From NCBI RefSeq assembly GCF_000010285.1, contig NC_010617.1, positions 1,488,001 to 1,552,000 of the forward strand: DNA of 64,000 nucleotides, read 5' to 3'. Positions 1 through 9,157 of the stretch are shown here, in pieces. Under the pieces are notes generated by a model that worked only from the letters and a program-made list of their open reading frames with translations, searched no databases and was not told the DNA's origin. This DNA is from Kocuria rhizophila DC2201. Lineage in GTDB: Bacteria; Actinomycetota; Actinomycetes; Actinomycetales; Micrococcaceae. The position numbers were made by a program, and so were the translations under genes. The number at the start of each line of letters is the position of its first letter. The stretch's first letter is position 1.

Positions 1-473
1 GCCCTACCCACGGACACCCGCTGCGCCTGGCCGCCGGAGAGCTCCTGAACGGGGGTGTGGGCGAGCTGGTCGAGGCCGAGGACCTCGAGCAGCTCGCCCA
101 CGCGCTCCTCGTCGAAGCGATCGCGATTGCGGCGGTACCTGCCGCCGAGGGCGACGTTGCGCCGCACGGACAGCCATGGGAACAGCGCCGGGGACTGGAA
201 CACGACGGCCAGGCGGGCATCCGGGTCTCCGAACTCGATGGTGCCCTCGTCGAGGGTTTCGAGGCCGGCGATGGCGCGCAGCAGGGTGGACTTACCGGAG
301 CCACTGGGTCCGAGCACGGCGAGAGTCTCGCCCCGGTGCAAGGTGAGGTCCACGCCGTCGAGGGCGGGCCGCCCAGCGCCCGGATAGGTCTTGCGGACAC
401 CGCGCACGCACAGTGCGGCACCGGTCGAGCCTGTGGCTCCCGTGGTGCCGTCGTGCCCCTGCGAGGGGATCAC
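1..473 (-). CDS. ABC transporter ATP-binding protein, sulfonate/nitrate type (3' end cut by window edge)
   Basis: This is the N-terminal two thirds of an importer ATPase that would energise uptake of a small anion such as an alkanesulfonate, taurine or nitrate. The Walker A motif GPSGSGKST is intact, the Q-loop reads VVFQSPALFPWLSV, and the signature LSGGQAQR sits at the window edge; Walker B and the H-loop lie outside. The FQ..LFPWL pattern is typical of the SsuB/TauB/NrtD group. I chose GTG at 473 because it overlaps the stop of the upstream acyl-CoA dehydrogenase as GTGA, so the two genes look translationally coupled. That pairing suggests organosulfur use, but the substrate is inferred. 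Confidence 0.85.
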   Translation of the reverse strand, partial: MIPSQGHDGTTGATGSTGAALCVRGVRKTYPGAGRPALDGVDLTLHRGETLAVLGPSGSGKSTLLRAIAGLETLDEGTIEFGDPDARLAVVFQSPALFPWLSVRRNVALGGRYRRNRDRFDEERVGELLEVLGLDQLAHTPVQELSGGQAQRVSVGR

Positions 474-1555
474 CCGAGCCTGCGCAGTTCCCACCGCAGG
501 TGACCCTCCGTGGGTGACTGGACCGGCAGGAACGCGGCTTCCCGGGCGCGGCGGGCGGTGGGCGAGGTCAGGGCGTAGCCGCGGCCCCCGACGATCTTCG
601 ACTCCAGCCGGGTGGCTCCACCCGTGAGCAGCGCGGCGTCGAGGCGCAGCTGCAGCAACTCACGAGGGGCGGCGGCGCGGGGCTCGCGTGCCAGGCGCAC
701 GAGGTCTGTGCGCAGGCGCTGCTGCTCCGCCACGGCGTCGTCCAGGTCCTCGCGGAACATCTCGCCGACGCCGCCCAGGTTCTCCCGCGCGCTCGTCAGC
801 GCCGCCGCGGAGAGACCGAGGCAGAACGAGGTCTGCAGCAGCAGGAACGGTCCGCGGACCGTGGCCAGGAACCCGGGGACGTCCTCGGTGAGGACGTCCT
901 GCTCCGCGTCGATCTCCACGCCCTCCAGGCGCAGGATGCCGGACGCCGTGGCGTTGAGCGCCATGAGGTTCTCCAGCGGCCGCACGCTGACCCCGCGGGC
1001 CGCCACGCGGGTGCGGACGATCGCGGGGCGTCCGTCCTCCCGGACGACCGGCAGGATCACGACGGCGTCCGGGTACAGGTTCGAGGCCCACGGCACGGTG
1101 CCGTCGAGCACCAGGTGGTCCCCCCGGCGGGTGAGCGTCACGGGGATCTCACCGATGCCCGCCGCAGCCTTGAACGCCGGTGCCATGGCGGAGCACAGCG
1201 GCACGTCACCGGTGCGCAGCTCAGACGCGACGGGCGCCCCCACCGCGTCGAGGTACTCGAGGCCAGAGCGGTGGCCCCACAGTGAGAACGCCGTGGCCGT
1301 GCACTCGGACGCGAGGTCGAAGACGACGGCTGCCTGTCCACGCAGGTCACCGCCCCCGAGACCCAGGTCCAGCAGGCCCCGCTGCCCGAGCTCGCGCAGG
1401 GTCTCGAACGGGGTGGTGTCCGCCTCGTCGGTGGCCCTGGCACGCTCGGCCGCGCGTGCCCGGACCAGGCCGTGTTCCGGGTAGTCGGTCAGTGGGGCCA
1501 GGAGTTCCTGGTCGGAGGCAGTCTCGAGGGTTGCCGAAGCACTGGGCTGGGACAT
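470..1555 (-). CDS. Acyl-CoA dehydrogenase family flavoprotein, possibly organosulfur-related
   Basis: A 361-residue protein with the acyl-CoA dehydrogenase layout: helical N-terminal domain, a middle beta-domain (VTLTRRGDHLVLDGTVPWAS) and a C-terminal helical domain ending in the YALTSPTARRAREAAFLPVQ segment. It is slightly shorter than canonical dehydrogenases (about 380 residues), and its strongest relatives are probably the SfnB/DszC-like flavoproteins that sit beside sulfonate transporters. It overlaps the ABC ATPase gene by 4 nt. A GC hairpin lies about 25 nt upstream of its ATG, which may limit read-through from the DUF4242 gene. Family assignment is good; the true substrate (fatty acyl-CoA or sulfur compound) cannot be told from sequence. 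Confidence 0.8.
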   Translation of the reverse strand: MSQPSASATLETASDQELLAPLTDYPEHGLVRARAAERARATDEADTTPFETLRELGQRGLLDLGLGGGDLRGQAAVVFDLASECTATAFSLWGHRSGLEYLDAVGAPVASELRTGDVPLCSAMAPAFKAAAGIGEIPVTLTRRGDHLVLDGTVPWASNLYPDAVVILPVVREDGRPAIVRTRVAARGVSVRPLENLMALNATASGILRLEGVEIDAEQDVLTEDVPGFLATVRGPFLLLQTSFCLGLSAAALTSARENLGGVGEMFREDLDDAVAEQQRLRTDLVRLAREPRAAAPRELLQLRLDAALLTGGATRLESKIVGGRGYALTSPTARRAREAAFLPVQSPTEGHLRWELRRLG

Positions 1556-1580
1556 GGGTTCCGTTCTGACGGGGCGTGCG

Positions 1581-1617
1581 CCGGGTGCCGCGGCCCGTGG
1601 TGGGCTGCGGCACCCGG
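1581..1617 (-). terminator. Hairpin terminator or attenuator between DUF4242 gene and acyl-CoA dehydrogenase
   Basis: Perfect 11-bp arms CCGGGTGCCGC (1581-1591) and GCGGCACCCGG (1607-1617), with a further GCCC/GGGC pairing inside the loop. No T-tract follows on the minus strand. It sits after the DUF4242 stop and only about 25 nt before the downstream ATG, so it could end one transcript or attenuate the next gene. Confidence 0.65.
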
Positions 1618-1642
1618 TGGTGGTGATGGGTGGGCGCGGGAC

Positions 1643-2182
1643 TCAGACCTCGAGCTTGAACATCCGGTCGAAGGGGGTGTCCACGGCCGCGCGGGCGCGC
1701 GCCACGGCGTCCTCGTCCGGTGCGTTGTAGAAGCACAGGCACTTGGCGGTGTCCTCGCGGACGTAGGTGCGCAGGAACGACACCTCGGGAACCTCGGCGT
1801 ACTTGGGCGAGTTCGCCTTCTTGCGGGTGAGGTACTGCTCCATGGTGATTTCGGCGGGGATGTCCCACTCCACGAGGTAGTCGGTCTGGCCACGAAGCTT
1901 CTTGATGTCATCGAGCTCCGCGCCCACCAGGCGCACCTCGTCCGGGCCGGTGACCTCGGTGACGGAATCCCCCAGCGCCGTGCGCACGGTCTGCGCAAGA
2001 CCCTCGGGCGTGTCCTGCTGCGTCTCCACGATGACGAACACGCGAGCGTGGTCCGCCGTCACCTGGGACTCGATGAGTTCGGCAGAGGCCTGCGTGACAG
2101 CGCTCGACGTCGCGTCGATGATCGAGCGCACGGCCTCCTTCTCGGCCACGGCGGGAACAATTTCAATGAGCTGCAGCGACAT
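1643..2182 (-). CDS. DUF4242 (SCO4226-like, putative nickel-binding) domain protein
   Basis: A 179-residue protein. The C-terminal half (from about residue 100) fits the DUF4242 pattern: a short beta-strand start (LVEWDIPAEITMEQYL), a middle SFLRTYVREDTAKCLCFYNAP segment, and an end matching the family's P.D...EV tail (TPFDRMFKLEV). The N-terminal half (LQLIEIVPAVAEKEAVRSII) looks like a second, diverged copy of the same fold. The founding Streptomyces member was described as a small nickel-binding protein, but the role here is unknown. The ATG at 2182 follows a clear GAAAGGA ribosome site. It precedes the acyl-CoA dehydrogenase on the same strand, separated by a hairpin. The 2183-2435 spacer upstream holds no gene I can support. 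Confidence 0.75.
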   Translation of the reverse strand: MSLQLIEIVPAVAEKEAVRSIIDATSSAVTQASAELIESQVTADHARVFVIVETQQDTPEGLAQTVRTALGDSVTEVTGPDEVRLVGAELDDIKKLRGQTDYLVEWDIPAEITMEQYLTRKKANSPKYAEVPEVSFLRTYVREDTAKCLCFYNAPDEDAVARARAAVDTPFDRMFKLEV

Positions 2183-2435
2183 GCGGATCCTTTCGGGAAC
2201 GGGTCTGCGGTGATGACTCGGGCGCACGCCGGGACTCTCTGCCCCGGTGCGCGGTGCCACCCCGCGTGAACGTGCCCTCCAACGTAGGACTGCCACGTCC
2301 ACCCCGTGCACGAGGATTAACAGTTCGACACATTTGACTGAGCAGGTCAGCCAGTCCTGGTGCACGCGTGCGGTCCGGGCCCCGCCTCGCGATCCGCGGC
2401 ACGTCAGGGTTCGCCGACGACGGCTGTGACGCGCC

Positions 2436-4841
2436 CTACAGCAGGTCGGCGACGTCGCAGCGCACCGTGACGGGTGCGTGTTCGCGCAGCGCCGAAGCGC
2501 GCGCCTTCTCCGCCCGCAGGGCACTGGTGACCCGCGGGGCGATCCCGAAGCCGAAGAACAGCAGCGCACGGTAGGGCCGGTTCCCGCCGCGCTCCGAGGA
2601 GCGGGCGGCGTCGGCACCGTCCAGAGTGGCGGCGTCGTTGGTGACGGCCTCTACAAGGTCGGCGCCATTGCCGGGAGTCTGCTCCACCGGTGCGGGGCCA
2701 ACCACACGAACGCGCTCGGGCAAGGCGAGGTCCCGCAGGGTGGCGTCCACGGCATCCCGCGGGCCGGTCAGCGCCGCTGTCCGCACAGCCGGTGGCAGAC
2801 CCAGCTCGTGACGCTCCCGCAGCTCTCGCTCTGCGTGCCCAGCCGGGTCCCAGCGCACGAGCGCCGAGACGGCACGGTCCTGGTCCGCCGTGACCACCAC
2901 GGTGCCCCCGTCGGAGGACGCCCGCACCAGGGCGGCGGCGTTGAACCACCGGCGCAGGGTCTGCTCCTCCGCACGCAGCCACGGCCGGGCAAGCATCCGG
3001 TTGCCGTCCAGCAGCAGCGCGGCGGCGTAGCCGTCGTCCGCGACGGGCTCCGCTCCCGGCGTCGCCACCACGAGCGCCGGGGCGGACCCCACCCGGGGCC
3101 GCACGGTGCGGTCGCTCGACGAGATCACGGGCACCTGCGGGAACGAACGGCCCAGCTCCTCCGCGGTCCGGGACGCCCCCACGGTGCTCAATCGCACCCG
3201 GGTGAACCCGCACTCCACGCACCGCCAGTCATGGGCGTGACGCCCGCACCACGTGCACACCGGCACGGCGTGGGCGGAATCCAGCGCGAGGGGCCCGTCG
3301 CATGCCTGGCAGCGCGCGGGCGTACGGCACCGCTGGCAGGCGAGCACGGGAGCATAGCCCTTGCGCGCCACCTGCACGAGCACGGGCCCGGACTTCAGGG
3401 CCTCGCGTGCCACCCGGAACGCCTCGCGCGGCAACCGGGCGCGGGCCGCGAGCGGGTCGAGGGCAGTGTTGTAGGAATCGGAGGTCGCTTCGATGCGCGG
3501 GGAGAACCGGCGCAGGTCCGCGCGATCTGGTGCCACGCGCGCCGCCCACCCTGTGGCCACGAGCCGCAGCGCCTCGGGACTCACCGCGTACCCCGTGAAC
3601 AGCGCGGCCAGACCCTGCTGCTGGGTGCGCAGCAACAACACGTCCCGCGTGTGCTGGTAGGGGGCGCGCTGCTCCACGAAGTTCACGTCCCCGTCGTCAT
3701 GACAACACACGAGCGCGAGGTCCTGCACCGGCGCATACGCGGCCGAGCGCGTGCCCACAGCCAGGCGCTTCTTCCCGAGCGCGAGCTCGAGGAACCCCCG
3801 GTAGCGGGGCGTGGGTCCGTCGTCGGCGTGCAGGCGGACGACGGCGTCCTCCCCCACCAGCTCGCACAGCGCCCGTTCGAGCCGCTCCAGTGCCTTGTGG
3901 TCCGCGACCACGCCCACAGCCCCACGGCCAGCGGCGTACGCGGTGGCCATGGCGCTCGCGGTCAGCCCTGCCCAGTCGTGGTCCTCGGCCGAGGGCAGTA
4001 CCTCCACGACCGCGCGCGCCGGCTCACCGCGCCCCACGGACGCCACGAACTCCGGCCCGCCCGCGTAGTGCTGCCAGCCGGTCGTCACGGGTTCCCCGGT
4101 GGACGACGACGCGTGTTCGAGCTCGGGGGCCGCGGTCGGGTCCGCATCGGCGGCGCCGTCGGAAGCGGGGCCCGCTGATATGCCGACCGGCACCACGGCG
4201 TCGTCGTCCGCATTCACGACGCCCGTCTCGGAGGTCTCGGCGGCTTCGGGAGCGGCGAACTCCTTGTCCACCCGCGCGACCCGCGGGGCGATCGCGACCC
4301 GCAGGACGTCCGCGACCGTGCCCGCGCAGCGTTCGGCCACGGCCTGCGCGAGCTCGACGATCTCGGGGCGGGCCACCGGCAGCGGCGTGAGCACACGGCG
4401 GATGGGCAGCAATCGGTCCTCGGGGACGTCCGTGTGGGCCACGCGATCCACGACCCACCCGGACATCTTCCGGCCCGCGAAAACCACCGAGACCTTGGAC
4501 CCCACGACCGCCTGGTCATTGAGGGCAGCGGTCACGCGGTAGTCGAAGACCCGGTCCAGGTGCGGGACGTAGGCCTCGAGCAGGACCTTGGCCACGGGGT
4601 CGTGCGCCGCGCGGCCCTCGGAGCCCAGGGCCTTTCGGGGCGAAGTACGCGGCTGGAGCGGGGGTGCAGCCTCGGGCAGACCCGCGAGCGCGAGCTGCTC
4701 ACCAGACGTGTCCCGCTCGGGGGTGTCCCGGTCCGCGGGGACGGAACCCGCAGTCGCGGAGTCCGGGCGCGCGGTGCCCGTCGACTCCAGCCTGGGAGAC
4801 CCCGGCGTGGCGGGCTCCGTCCCAGCGGGGTCGGGGCTCAC
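2436..4841 (-). CDS. priA: PriA-like primosomal protein, helicase-degenerate actinobacterial form
   Basis: 801 residues if translation starts at GTG 4841, which overlaps the metK stop as GTGA. An Ala/Pro/Ser-rich N-terminal stretch (about 80 residues) precedes the 3'-DNA-binding domain ([19 protein letters not shown]). The cysteine cluster that binds two zincs is present at about residues 505-545 ([15 protein letters not shown] then [17 protein letters not shown]). The helicase motifs are eroded: no GxGKT Walker A is visible and the DEAH position reads CCHDDGD. Loss of ATPase motifs is known for actinobacterial PriA, so the protein probably restarts replication forks as a DNA/primosome scaffold rather than as an active helicase. 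An acidic insert follows the DNA-binding domain at about residues 190-250. Confidence 0.88.
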   Translation of the reverse strand: MSPDPAGTEPATPGSPRLESTGTARPDSATAGSVPADRDTPERDTSGEQLALAGLPEAAPPLQPRTSPRKALGSEGRAAHDPVAKVLLEAYVPHLDRVFDYRVTAALNDQAVVGSKVSVVFAGRKMSGWVVDRVAHTDVPEDRLLPIRRVLTPLPVARPEIVELAQAVAERCAGTVADVLRVAIAPRVARVDKEFAAPEAAETSETGVVNADDDAVVPVGISAGPASDGAADADPTAAPELEHASSSTGEPVTTGWQHYAGGPEFVASVGRGEPARAVVEVLPSAEDHDWAGLTASAMATAYAAGRGAVGVVADHKALERLERALCELVGEDAVVRLHADDGPTPRYRGFLELALGKKRLAVGTRSAAYAPVQDLALVCCHDDGDVNFVEQRAPYQHTRDVLLLRTQQQGLAALFTGYAVSPEALRLVATGWAARVAPDRADLRRFSPRIEATSDSYNTALDPLAARARLPREAFRVAREALKSGPVLVQVARKGYAPVLACQRCRTPARCQACDGPLALDSAHAVPVCTWCGRHAHDWRCVECGFTRVRLSTVGASRTAEELGRSFPQVPVISSSDRTVRPRVGSAPALVVATPGAEPVADDGYAAALLLDGNRMLARPWLRAEEQTLRRWFNAAALVRASSDGGTVVVTADQDRAVSALVRWDPAGHAERELRERHELGLPPAVRTAALTGPRDAVDATLRDLALPERVRVVGPAPVEQTPGNGADLVEAVTNDAATLDGADAARSSERGGNRPYRALLFFGFGIAPRVTSALRAEKARASALREHAPVTVRCDVADLL

Positions 4842-6043
4842 AGCCCCGCGGCGGAACGCAGCTCCTGCACCCGGTCGGTGCGCTCCCACGTGAAGTCGGG
4901 GTCGTTGCGGCCGAAGTGCCCGTGGGCCGCGGTCTTGGCGTAGATGGGGCGCTTGAGGTCCAGGTCCTCGATGATGGCGAGCGGGCGGAGGTCGAAGACC
5001 TCGGTGATCGCGTTCTCGATGCGCACCGGGTCCACGGTCTCGGTGCCGAAGGTCTCCACGTACAGACCCACCGGGTGGGCCTGGCCGATCGCGTACGCCA
5101 CCTGGACCTCCGCGCGGCGCGCGAGCCCGGCCGCGACCACGTTCTTGGCCACCCAGCGCATCGCGTACGCCGCGGAGCGGTCCACCTTGGAGGGGTCCTT
5201 GCCCGAGAACGCGCCACCGCCGTGTCGGGCCATGCCGCCGTAGGTGTCCACGATGATCTTGCGCCCGGTGAGCCCGGCGTCCCCCACGGGCCCGCCGCGC
5301 ACGAAGTTGCCCGCCGGGTTCACGATGATCCGCGTGCCGGAGAGGTCCAGCCCGGAGTCCTCCAGCACGGGGGTGATCACGCTCGCGGTGATGTCCCTCG
5401 TGAGCTGGTCGAGGTCGTAGTTCTCCGCGTGCTGGGAGGAGACCACCACGGTGTCCACGGAGACCGGGGTCTGGCCGTCGTAGCCCAGGGTCACCTGGGT
5501 CTTGCCGTCCGGGCGCAGCTCGGGCAGCACGGCGGTCTTGCGCACGCGCGTGAGCTGCTCGGAGAGCCGGTGCGCGAGCAGGATCGGGGCGGGCATCAGG
5601 GCGTCGGTCTCGTCCGAGGCGTAGCCGAACATGATGCCCTGGTCCCCGGCGCCCTGGGCGTCCCGCGGGTCCTTGGCGATCCCGGTGCGCTCCTCGAGCG
5701 AGTTGAAGACGCCGTCGTAGATCTCGTTGGACTGCTCCCCCACGCTGATGGACACGCCGCAGAACTCGCCGTCGAAACCGTGCACGGAGGAGTTGTAGCC
5801 GATGTCCAGCAGGGTCTTGCGCACGATGTGCGGGATCTCCACGTAGGCGTCCGTCTTGACCTCGCCGGCCACGTGAACGAGGCCCGTGGTGACCATGGTC
5901 TCCACGGCCACGGAGGACTGGGGGTCCTCGCTGAGCAGCGCGTCCAGGATGGCGTCCGAGATCTGGTCGCAGATCTTGTCCGGGTGGCCCTCGGTCACGG
6001 ACTCGGACGTGAAGATTCTCAGGTGCTCAGTCGATGCGCTCAC
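4838..6043 (-). CDS. metK: S-adenosylmethionine synthase
   Basis: Makes S-adenosylmethionine from methionine and ATP in the cytoplasm. It has 401 residues, the normal length. Family signatures are intact: [12 protein letters not shown] in the first half and the phosphate-binding [19 protein letters not shown] in the second. The N-terminus carries the expected [20 protein letters not shown]. It lies 9 nt after the coaBC stop and overlaps the priA start by 4 nt, the coaBC-metK-priA order common in actinobacteria. No separate promoter is obvious, so it is probably transcribed from upstream. Confidence 0.98.
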   Translation of the reverse strand: MSASTEHLRIFTSESVTEGHPDKICDQISDAILDALLSEDPQSSVAVETMVTTGLVHVAGEVKTDAYVEIPHIVRKTLLDIGYNSSVHGFDGEFCGVSISVGEQSNEIYDGVFNSLEERTGIAKDPRDAQGAGDQGIMFGYASDETDALMPAPILLAHRLSEQLTRVRKTAVLPELRPDGKTQVTLGYDGQTPVSVDTVVVSSQHAENYDLDQLTRDITASVITPVLEDSGLDLSGTRIIVNPAGNFVRGGPVGDAGLTGRKIIVDTYGGMARHGGGAFSGKDPSKVDRSAAYAMRWVAKNVVAAGLARRAEVQVAYAIGQAHPVGLYVETFGTETVDPVRIENAITEVFDLRPLAIIEDLDLKRPIYAKTAAHGHFGRNDPDFTWERTDRVQELRSAAGL

Positions 6044-6052
6044 GCCACCACA

Positions 6053-7471
6053 TTACCCGGCGTCGCCGACACCCAGTTCGCGCGCGATGCGCTGCACGAC
6101 CGCACGCGCGACCTCGTCCTTGCTGCCCCGCACGGAAGTCTCCTCCCCGCCGCGGGCGGAGAGCACGAGCACCTCGGTGTCGTCCCGGCCGAAGACCTTG
6201 TCGGTGCCCACCTCGTTGACCACGAGCAGGTCGCAGCCCTTGCGGGCCAGCTTGGCGCGACCGAACTCGAGCACCGAGTGCTCGCCGTCCCCGGTCTCCG
6301 CCGCGAAGCCCACCACGAGCTGGTCCGGCCCGCGCTCGTCCCGTCGCGCGACCACGGCGCGCAGGATGTCCGGGTTGCGCACCAGCCGGATCACGGGGTC
6401 CGTGCCGTCCTCGGACTTCTTCATCTTGTGCTCGCCCACGGTGTCCGGGCGGAAGTCCGCCACGGCGGCCGCCATGACCACGACGTCGCTCTCGGCCGCC
6501 GCCGTGAGCGTCGCTTCCTCGAGCTCGCGCGCGGAGGACACCCGGGTGATCCGCAGGTCCTCCGGCAGGGGGGTCTCCACGTGGGCCGCGATCAGGTGGA
6601 CGTCCGCACCGGCCTCGCGGGCCGCGCGGGCCAGGGCCACGCCCTGCTTGCCCGAGGAGCGGTTGCCCAGGAATCGCACGGGGTCCAGGGCCTCGCGGGT
6701 GCCGCCGGCCGTGACCAGCACGCGCCGCCCGGCCAGGGCACCGGAGCGCGGGGCGTCGCCGCCCGTGGCAGGGGCCCCAGCGGCGTCGTGCGCGGGAGCG
6801 ACAGAACCCGCGGACCCGGCCGCGGCGGAGTCCGTGGGGGTCCCGGCGGACGACGAGGCCGCACCGGACGGTCCCGTCCCGGAGGCACGGGCCGCGCGCT
6901 CGGCAAGGGCCAGTGCGGCGTCGACGATCTGCGGCGGCTCGGGCAGCCGGCCGGGGCCGCTGTCCGTGCCGGTGAGACGGCCCGTGGCGGGCTCCATGAC
7001 CGTGTGGCCGTGCTCCCGCAGCAGGGCCACGTTGCGCTGCGTGGCGGGGTTGAGCCACATCTCGGTGTGCATGGCCGGGGCGAGCAGCACCGGGGCCGAG
7101 GTGGCGAGCACCGTGGTGCTCAGCAGGTCGTCCGCGTGGCCGTGGGCGAGGCGCGCCATCAGGTCCGCGGTGGCGGGGGCGATCACCACGAGGTCCGCGG
7201 CCTGGCCCTGCGCCACGTGGTTGACGGTGTCCACGCGGTCGAACACGGACTCCGAGACGTGCTCCCCCGTGAGCGCCTCCCACGTGGGTGCGCCCACGAA
7301 CTCGAGCGCCGCCCGCGTGGGCATGGGCACCACGTGGTGGCCCGCCTCGGACAGCAGCCGCGAGACCAGCGCGGCCTTGTATGCGGCGATGCCCCCGCCC
7401 ACGCCCAGCACCACGCGCAGGGGCGCGGGCCGGACGGGAGCGGGGGCGTGGCCGGAGTGCGGCTGCGTCAC
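6053..7471 (-). CDS. coaBC: Bifunctional phosphopantothenoylcysteine decarboxylase / phosphopantothenate-cysteine ligase
   Basis: Catalyses two successive steps of coenzyme A synthesis: joining cysteine to 4'-phosphopantothenate (CoaB, C-terminal) and FMN-dependent decarboxylation (CoaC, N-terminal). Visible are the flavoprotein start [11 protein letters not shown], the catalytic-His region [14 protein letters not shown], the substrate loop PAMHTEMW, and the CoaB domain beginning [21 protein letters not shown]. At 472 residues it is longer than usual, because an Ala/Ser/Gly-rich linker of about 55 residues separates the two domains. The ATG at 7471 overlaps the rpoZ stop as ATGA. Confidence 0.97.
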   Translation of the reverse strand: MTQPHSGHAPAPVRPAPLRVVLGVGGGIAAYKAALVSRLLSEAGHHVVPMPTRAALEFVGAPTWEALTGEHVSESVFDRVDTVNHVAQGQAADLVVIAPATADLMARLAHGHADDLLSTTVLATSAPVLLAPAMHTEMWLNPATQRNVALLREHGHTVMEPATGRLTGTDSGPGRLPEPPQIVDAALALAERAARASGTGPSGAASSSAGTPTDSAAAGSAGSVAPAHDAAGAPATGGDAPRSGALAGRRVLVTAGGTREALDPVRFLGNRSSGKQGVALARAAREAGADVHLIAAHVETPLPEDLRITRVSSARELEEATLTAAAESDVVVMAAAVADFRPDTVGEHKMKKSEDGTDPVIRLVRNPDILRAVVARRDERGPDQLVVGFAAETGDGEHSVLEFGRAKLARKGCDLLVVNEVGTDKVFGRDDTEVLVLSARGGEETSVRGSKDEVARAVVQRIARELGVGDAG

Positions 7472-7938
7472 TGCTCGGAGGACTCGGAGGGGGCCTCGGT
7501 GGTCTCCTCGACGGTCTCCGTGGTCTCGACGGTCTCCTCGGCGGCCGGTAGCTGGGCACCGTCGGAGAACATGGCCGTGGAGTCCTGCTCCTCGCCCTGG
7601 GCGAAGAAGTCGCCCGTGAACATCTCGGTGGCGGTGGGCTCGTCGCTGACCATCTGGCCGTTGGGGGTGAACCCGGCGTCCGCGACGTGGTCCGCCTCGA
7701 TCAGGCCCTCGTCGATCTCGCGGAACGCGATGGACAGGGGCTTCTCGTTGAGCTTGGTGTCCACCAGCGGTCCCACGTACTCGAACAGGCCCTCGTGCAA
7801 CTGCGAGTAGTACGCGTTGATCTGGCGGGCCCGGCGGGCGCCGAAGATCACGAGTCCGTACTTGGAATCCGTCTTGTCGAGCAGCCGATCGACGGGCGGG
7901 TTGACGATGCCTTCGTTGTTCGTGCTCACGTGTGTCAT
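7468..7938 (-). CDS. rpoZ: RNA polymerase omega subunit with acidic C-terminal extension
   Basis: The small subunit that helps fold and assemble beta-prime into RNA polymerase. The conserved core is residues 10-90 ([20 protein letters not shown], then [14 protein letters not shown] and [10 protein letters not shown]). At 156 residues it is clearly longer than typical omega (about 85-110), because of a Glu/Thr/Ser-rich tail ending [16 protein letters not shown] three codons after the ATG is an alternative start. It is co-directional with gmk and overlaps coaBC by 4 nt. Confidence 0.95.
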   Translation of the reverse strand: MTHVSTNNEGIVNPPVDRLLDKTDSKYGLVIFGARRARQINAYYSQLHEGLFEYVGPLVDTKLNEKPLSIAFREIDEGLIEADHVADAGFTPNGQMVSDEPTATEMFTGDFFAQGEEQDSTAMFSDGAQLPAAEETVETTETVEETTEAPSESSEQ

Positions 7939-8011
7939 GACTCCTGTGGTGGACGTGGATGTCGGTGGCGTGCGGGTGCCGCGCGGTGTTCGGCGTCAGG
8001 TGGCGGAGCGC

Positions 8012-8587
8012 TCAGCGCCCCTGCTCACCCGGCAGTCCCATGAGTGCCACGAGTTCGGCGGCGGCGCGTTCCACGGTGTCGTTGACCACCGTGTGGTCGA
8101 ACTCCGATTGCGCCGCGAGTTCCAGTTTAGCCGTTTCCAGCCGGCGCTGCTGCTGCTCGGGGGTCTCGGTGCCCCGGCCGACCAGCCGGTGCACCATCTC
8201 GTCCCAGCTCGGCGGGGCCAGGAACACGAACTGCGCCTCGGGCATGGCCTGGCGGATGCTGCGTGCGCCCTGCAGGTCGATCTCCAGCAGCACGCTGCGC
8301 CCGGCGGCCAGCGCCTCCTCGACCTTGTGGCGCGGCGTGCCGTAGCGGCTGAGGTTGTGCACCACAGCCCACTCGAGCAGGTCGTGCTCGTCGATCATGC
8401 GGTCGAACTCCTCGTCGCTGACGAAGAAGTAGTGCACCCCGTCCACCTCACCGGGTCGGGGGGCTCGCGTGGTCGCGGAGACCGAGAGCCACACCTCGGG
8501 ATAGTGGTCCCGCACGTAGGTGGAGACCGTGCCCTTGCCCACCGCCGTGGGTCCGGCCAGAACGGTCACGGTGGGAGTCGGGGACAC
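8012..8587 (-). CDS. gmk: Guanylate kinase
   Basis: Phosphorylates GMP to GDP. P-loop GPTAVGKGT lies near the N-terminus, followed by the GMP-binding [21 protein letters not shown] and the [12 protein letters not shown] strand. I prefer GTG at 8587 because GGAGG sits 5 nt upstream. An in-frame GTG at 8638 overlaps a likely promoter -10 element and would add an unconserved 17-residue leader. The resulting 191 residues fit the family. It lies in the usual mihF-gmk-rpoZ order. Confidence 0.96.
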   Translation of the reverse strand: MSPTPTVTVLAGPTAVGKGTVSTYVRDHYPEVWLSVSATTRAPRPGEVDGVHYFFVSDEEFDRMIDEHDLLEWAVVHNLSRYGTPRHKVEEALAAGRSVLLEIDLQGARSIRQAMPEAQFVFLAPPSWDEMVHRLVGRGTETPEQQQRRLETAKLELAAQSEFDHTVVNDTVERAAAELVALMGLPGEQGR

Positions 8588-8635
8588 GGGAACCTCCAGG
8601 GGTGCTACGGCGACGGTCGGGCGGAACTCGACCGT

Positions 8636-8647
8636 CACTGTACCAAC
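8636..8647 (-). promoter_or_regulatory. Candidate extended -10 promoter for gmk
   Basis: On the minus strand this reads GTTGGTACAGTG, a TACAGT hexamer preceded by an extended TGG. It lies about 50 nt upstream of the preferred gmk start and just after the mihF stop. The identical 12-mer occurs in front of ruvA (52469-52480), which supports it being a promoter element. No convincing -35 hexamer is visible. Confidence 0.45.
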
Positions 8648-8673
8648 TGGTGCGTGCGGCGCACGCGGGCCGC

Positions 8674-8988
8674 TCAGCGGTCCAGGTAGTCCACGAGCGC
8701 TCGGCGCTGGTGCTGGCCCAGTCCGCGGACCCGCCGGGTGGGGGCGATGCCGATCTGCTCCATGATCGCCGCGGAGCGGACCTTGCCGATCCCGGGCGTG
8801 GACTCGAGCAGCTCGGTGACCTTCAGTCGGCTGACGGCCTCGTCGTCCTCGCTGCGGCGCAGCACCTCCGCGACACTCACGGAGCCGTCCCGCAGCCCCT
8901 TCTTGATCTGGGCCCGGGCGGTCCTCGCCGCCGTGGCCTTCTCCCGCGCGAGTGCGCGCTCGTCATCCGTCAATGGCCGCAGTGCCAT
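8674..8988 (-). CDS. mihF: Integration host factor, actinobacterial type (mIHF)
   Basis: A 104-residue nucleoid protein that binds DNA through its helix-two-turns-helix region and supports phage integration and chromosome organisation in mycobacteria and streptomycetes. The diagnostic segments are present: a long N-terminal helix ([20 protein letters not shown]) and the S13-like [24 protein letters not shown] 8988 is chosen because GAGGAGAG lies just upstream and family members begin MALRPL. It is followed by gmk and rpoZ, as in Mycobacterium. A terminator upstream separates it from pyrF. Confidence 0.95.
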   Translation of the reverse strand: MALRPLTDDERALAREKATAARTARAQIKKGLRDGSVSVAEVLRRSEDDEAVSRLKVTELLESTPGIGKVRSAAIMEQIGIAPTRRVRGLGQHQRRALVDYLDR

Positions 8989-9106
8989 GCCCAGCTCTCC
9001 TCCTCGTAGCCCTACGGCCCACCCGGTGGCCCGGTTGGGGGCAGGCGCACGGGAGCCGTCCTTCCCGAAAGTACCCGACGGCTTTGCGTCCGTACATACG
9101 AGAAAG

Positions 9107-9144
9107 GCCCCCCGGCACGCCACTGGTCGCGGGCTCCGGGGGGC
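9107..9144 (-). terminator. Terminator downstream of pyrF
   Basis: Arms GCCCCCCGG (9107-9115) and CCGGGGGGC (9136-9144) with a 20-nt loop. On the minus strand the hairpin is followed by CTTTCTCGT, a weak U-tract. It lies 13 nt after the pyrF stop and ends the pyrimidine operon before mihF. Confidence 0.8.
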
Positions 9145-9157
9145 GTTCTCGGGGTGC

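Noticed and set aside
4664-7810. Very long plus-strand open frame opposite priA, metK, coaBC and rpoZ
   Set aside because: It is antisense to four well-recognised genes, rich in His/Gly/Val/Leu/Arg as expected from the complement of GC-rich codons, and shows no domain.
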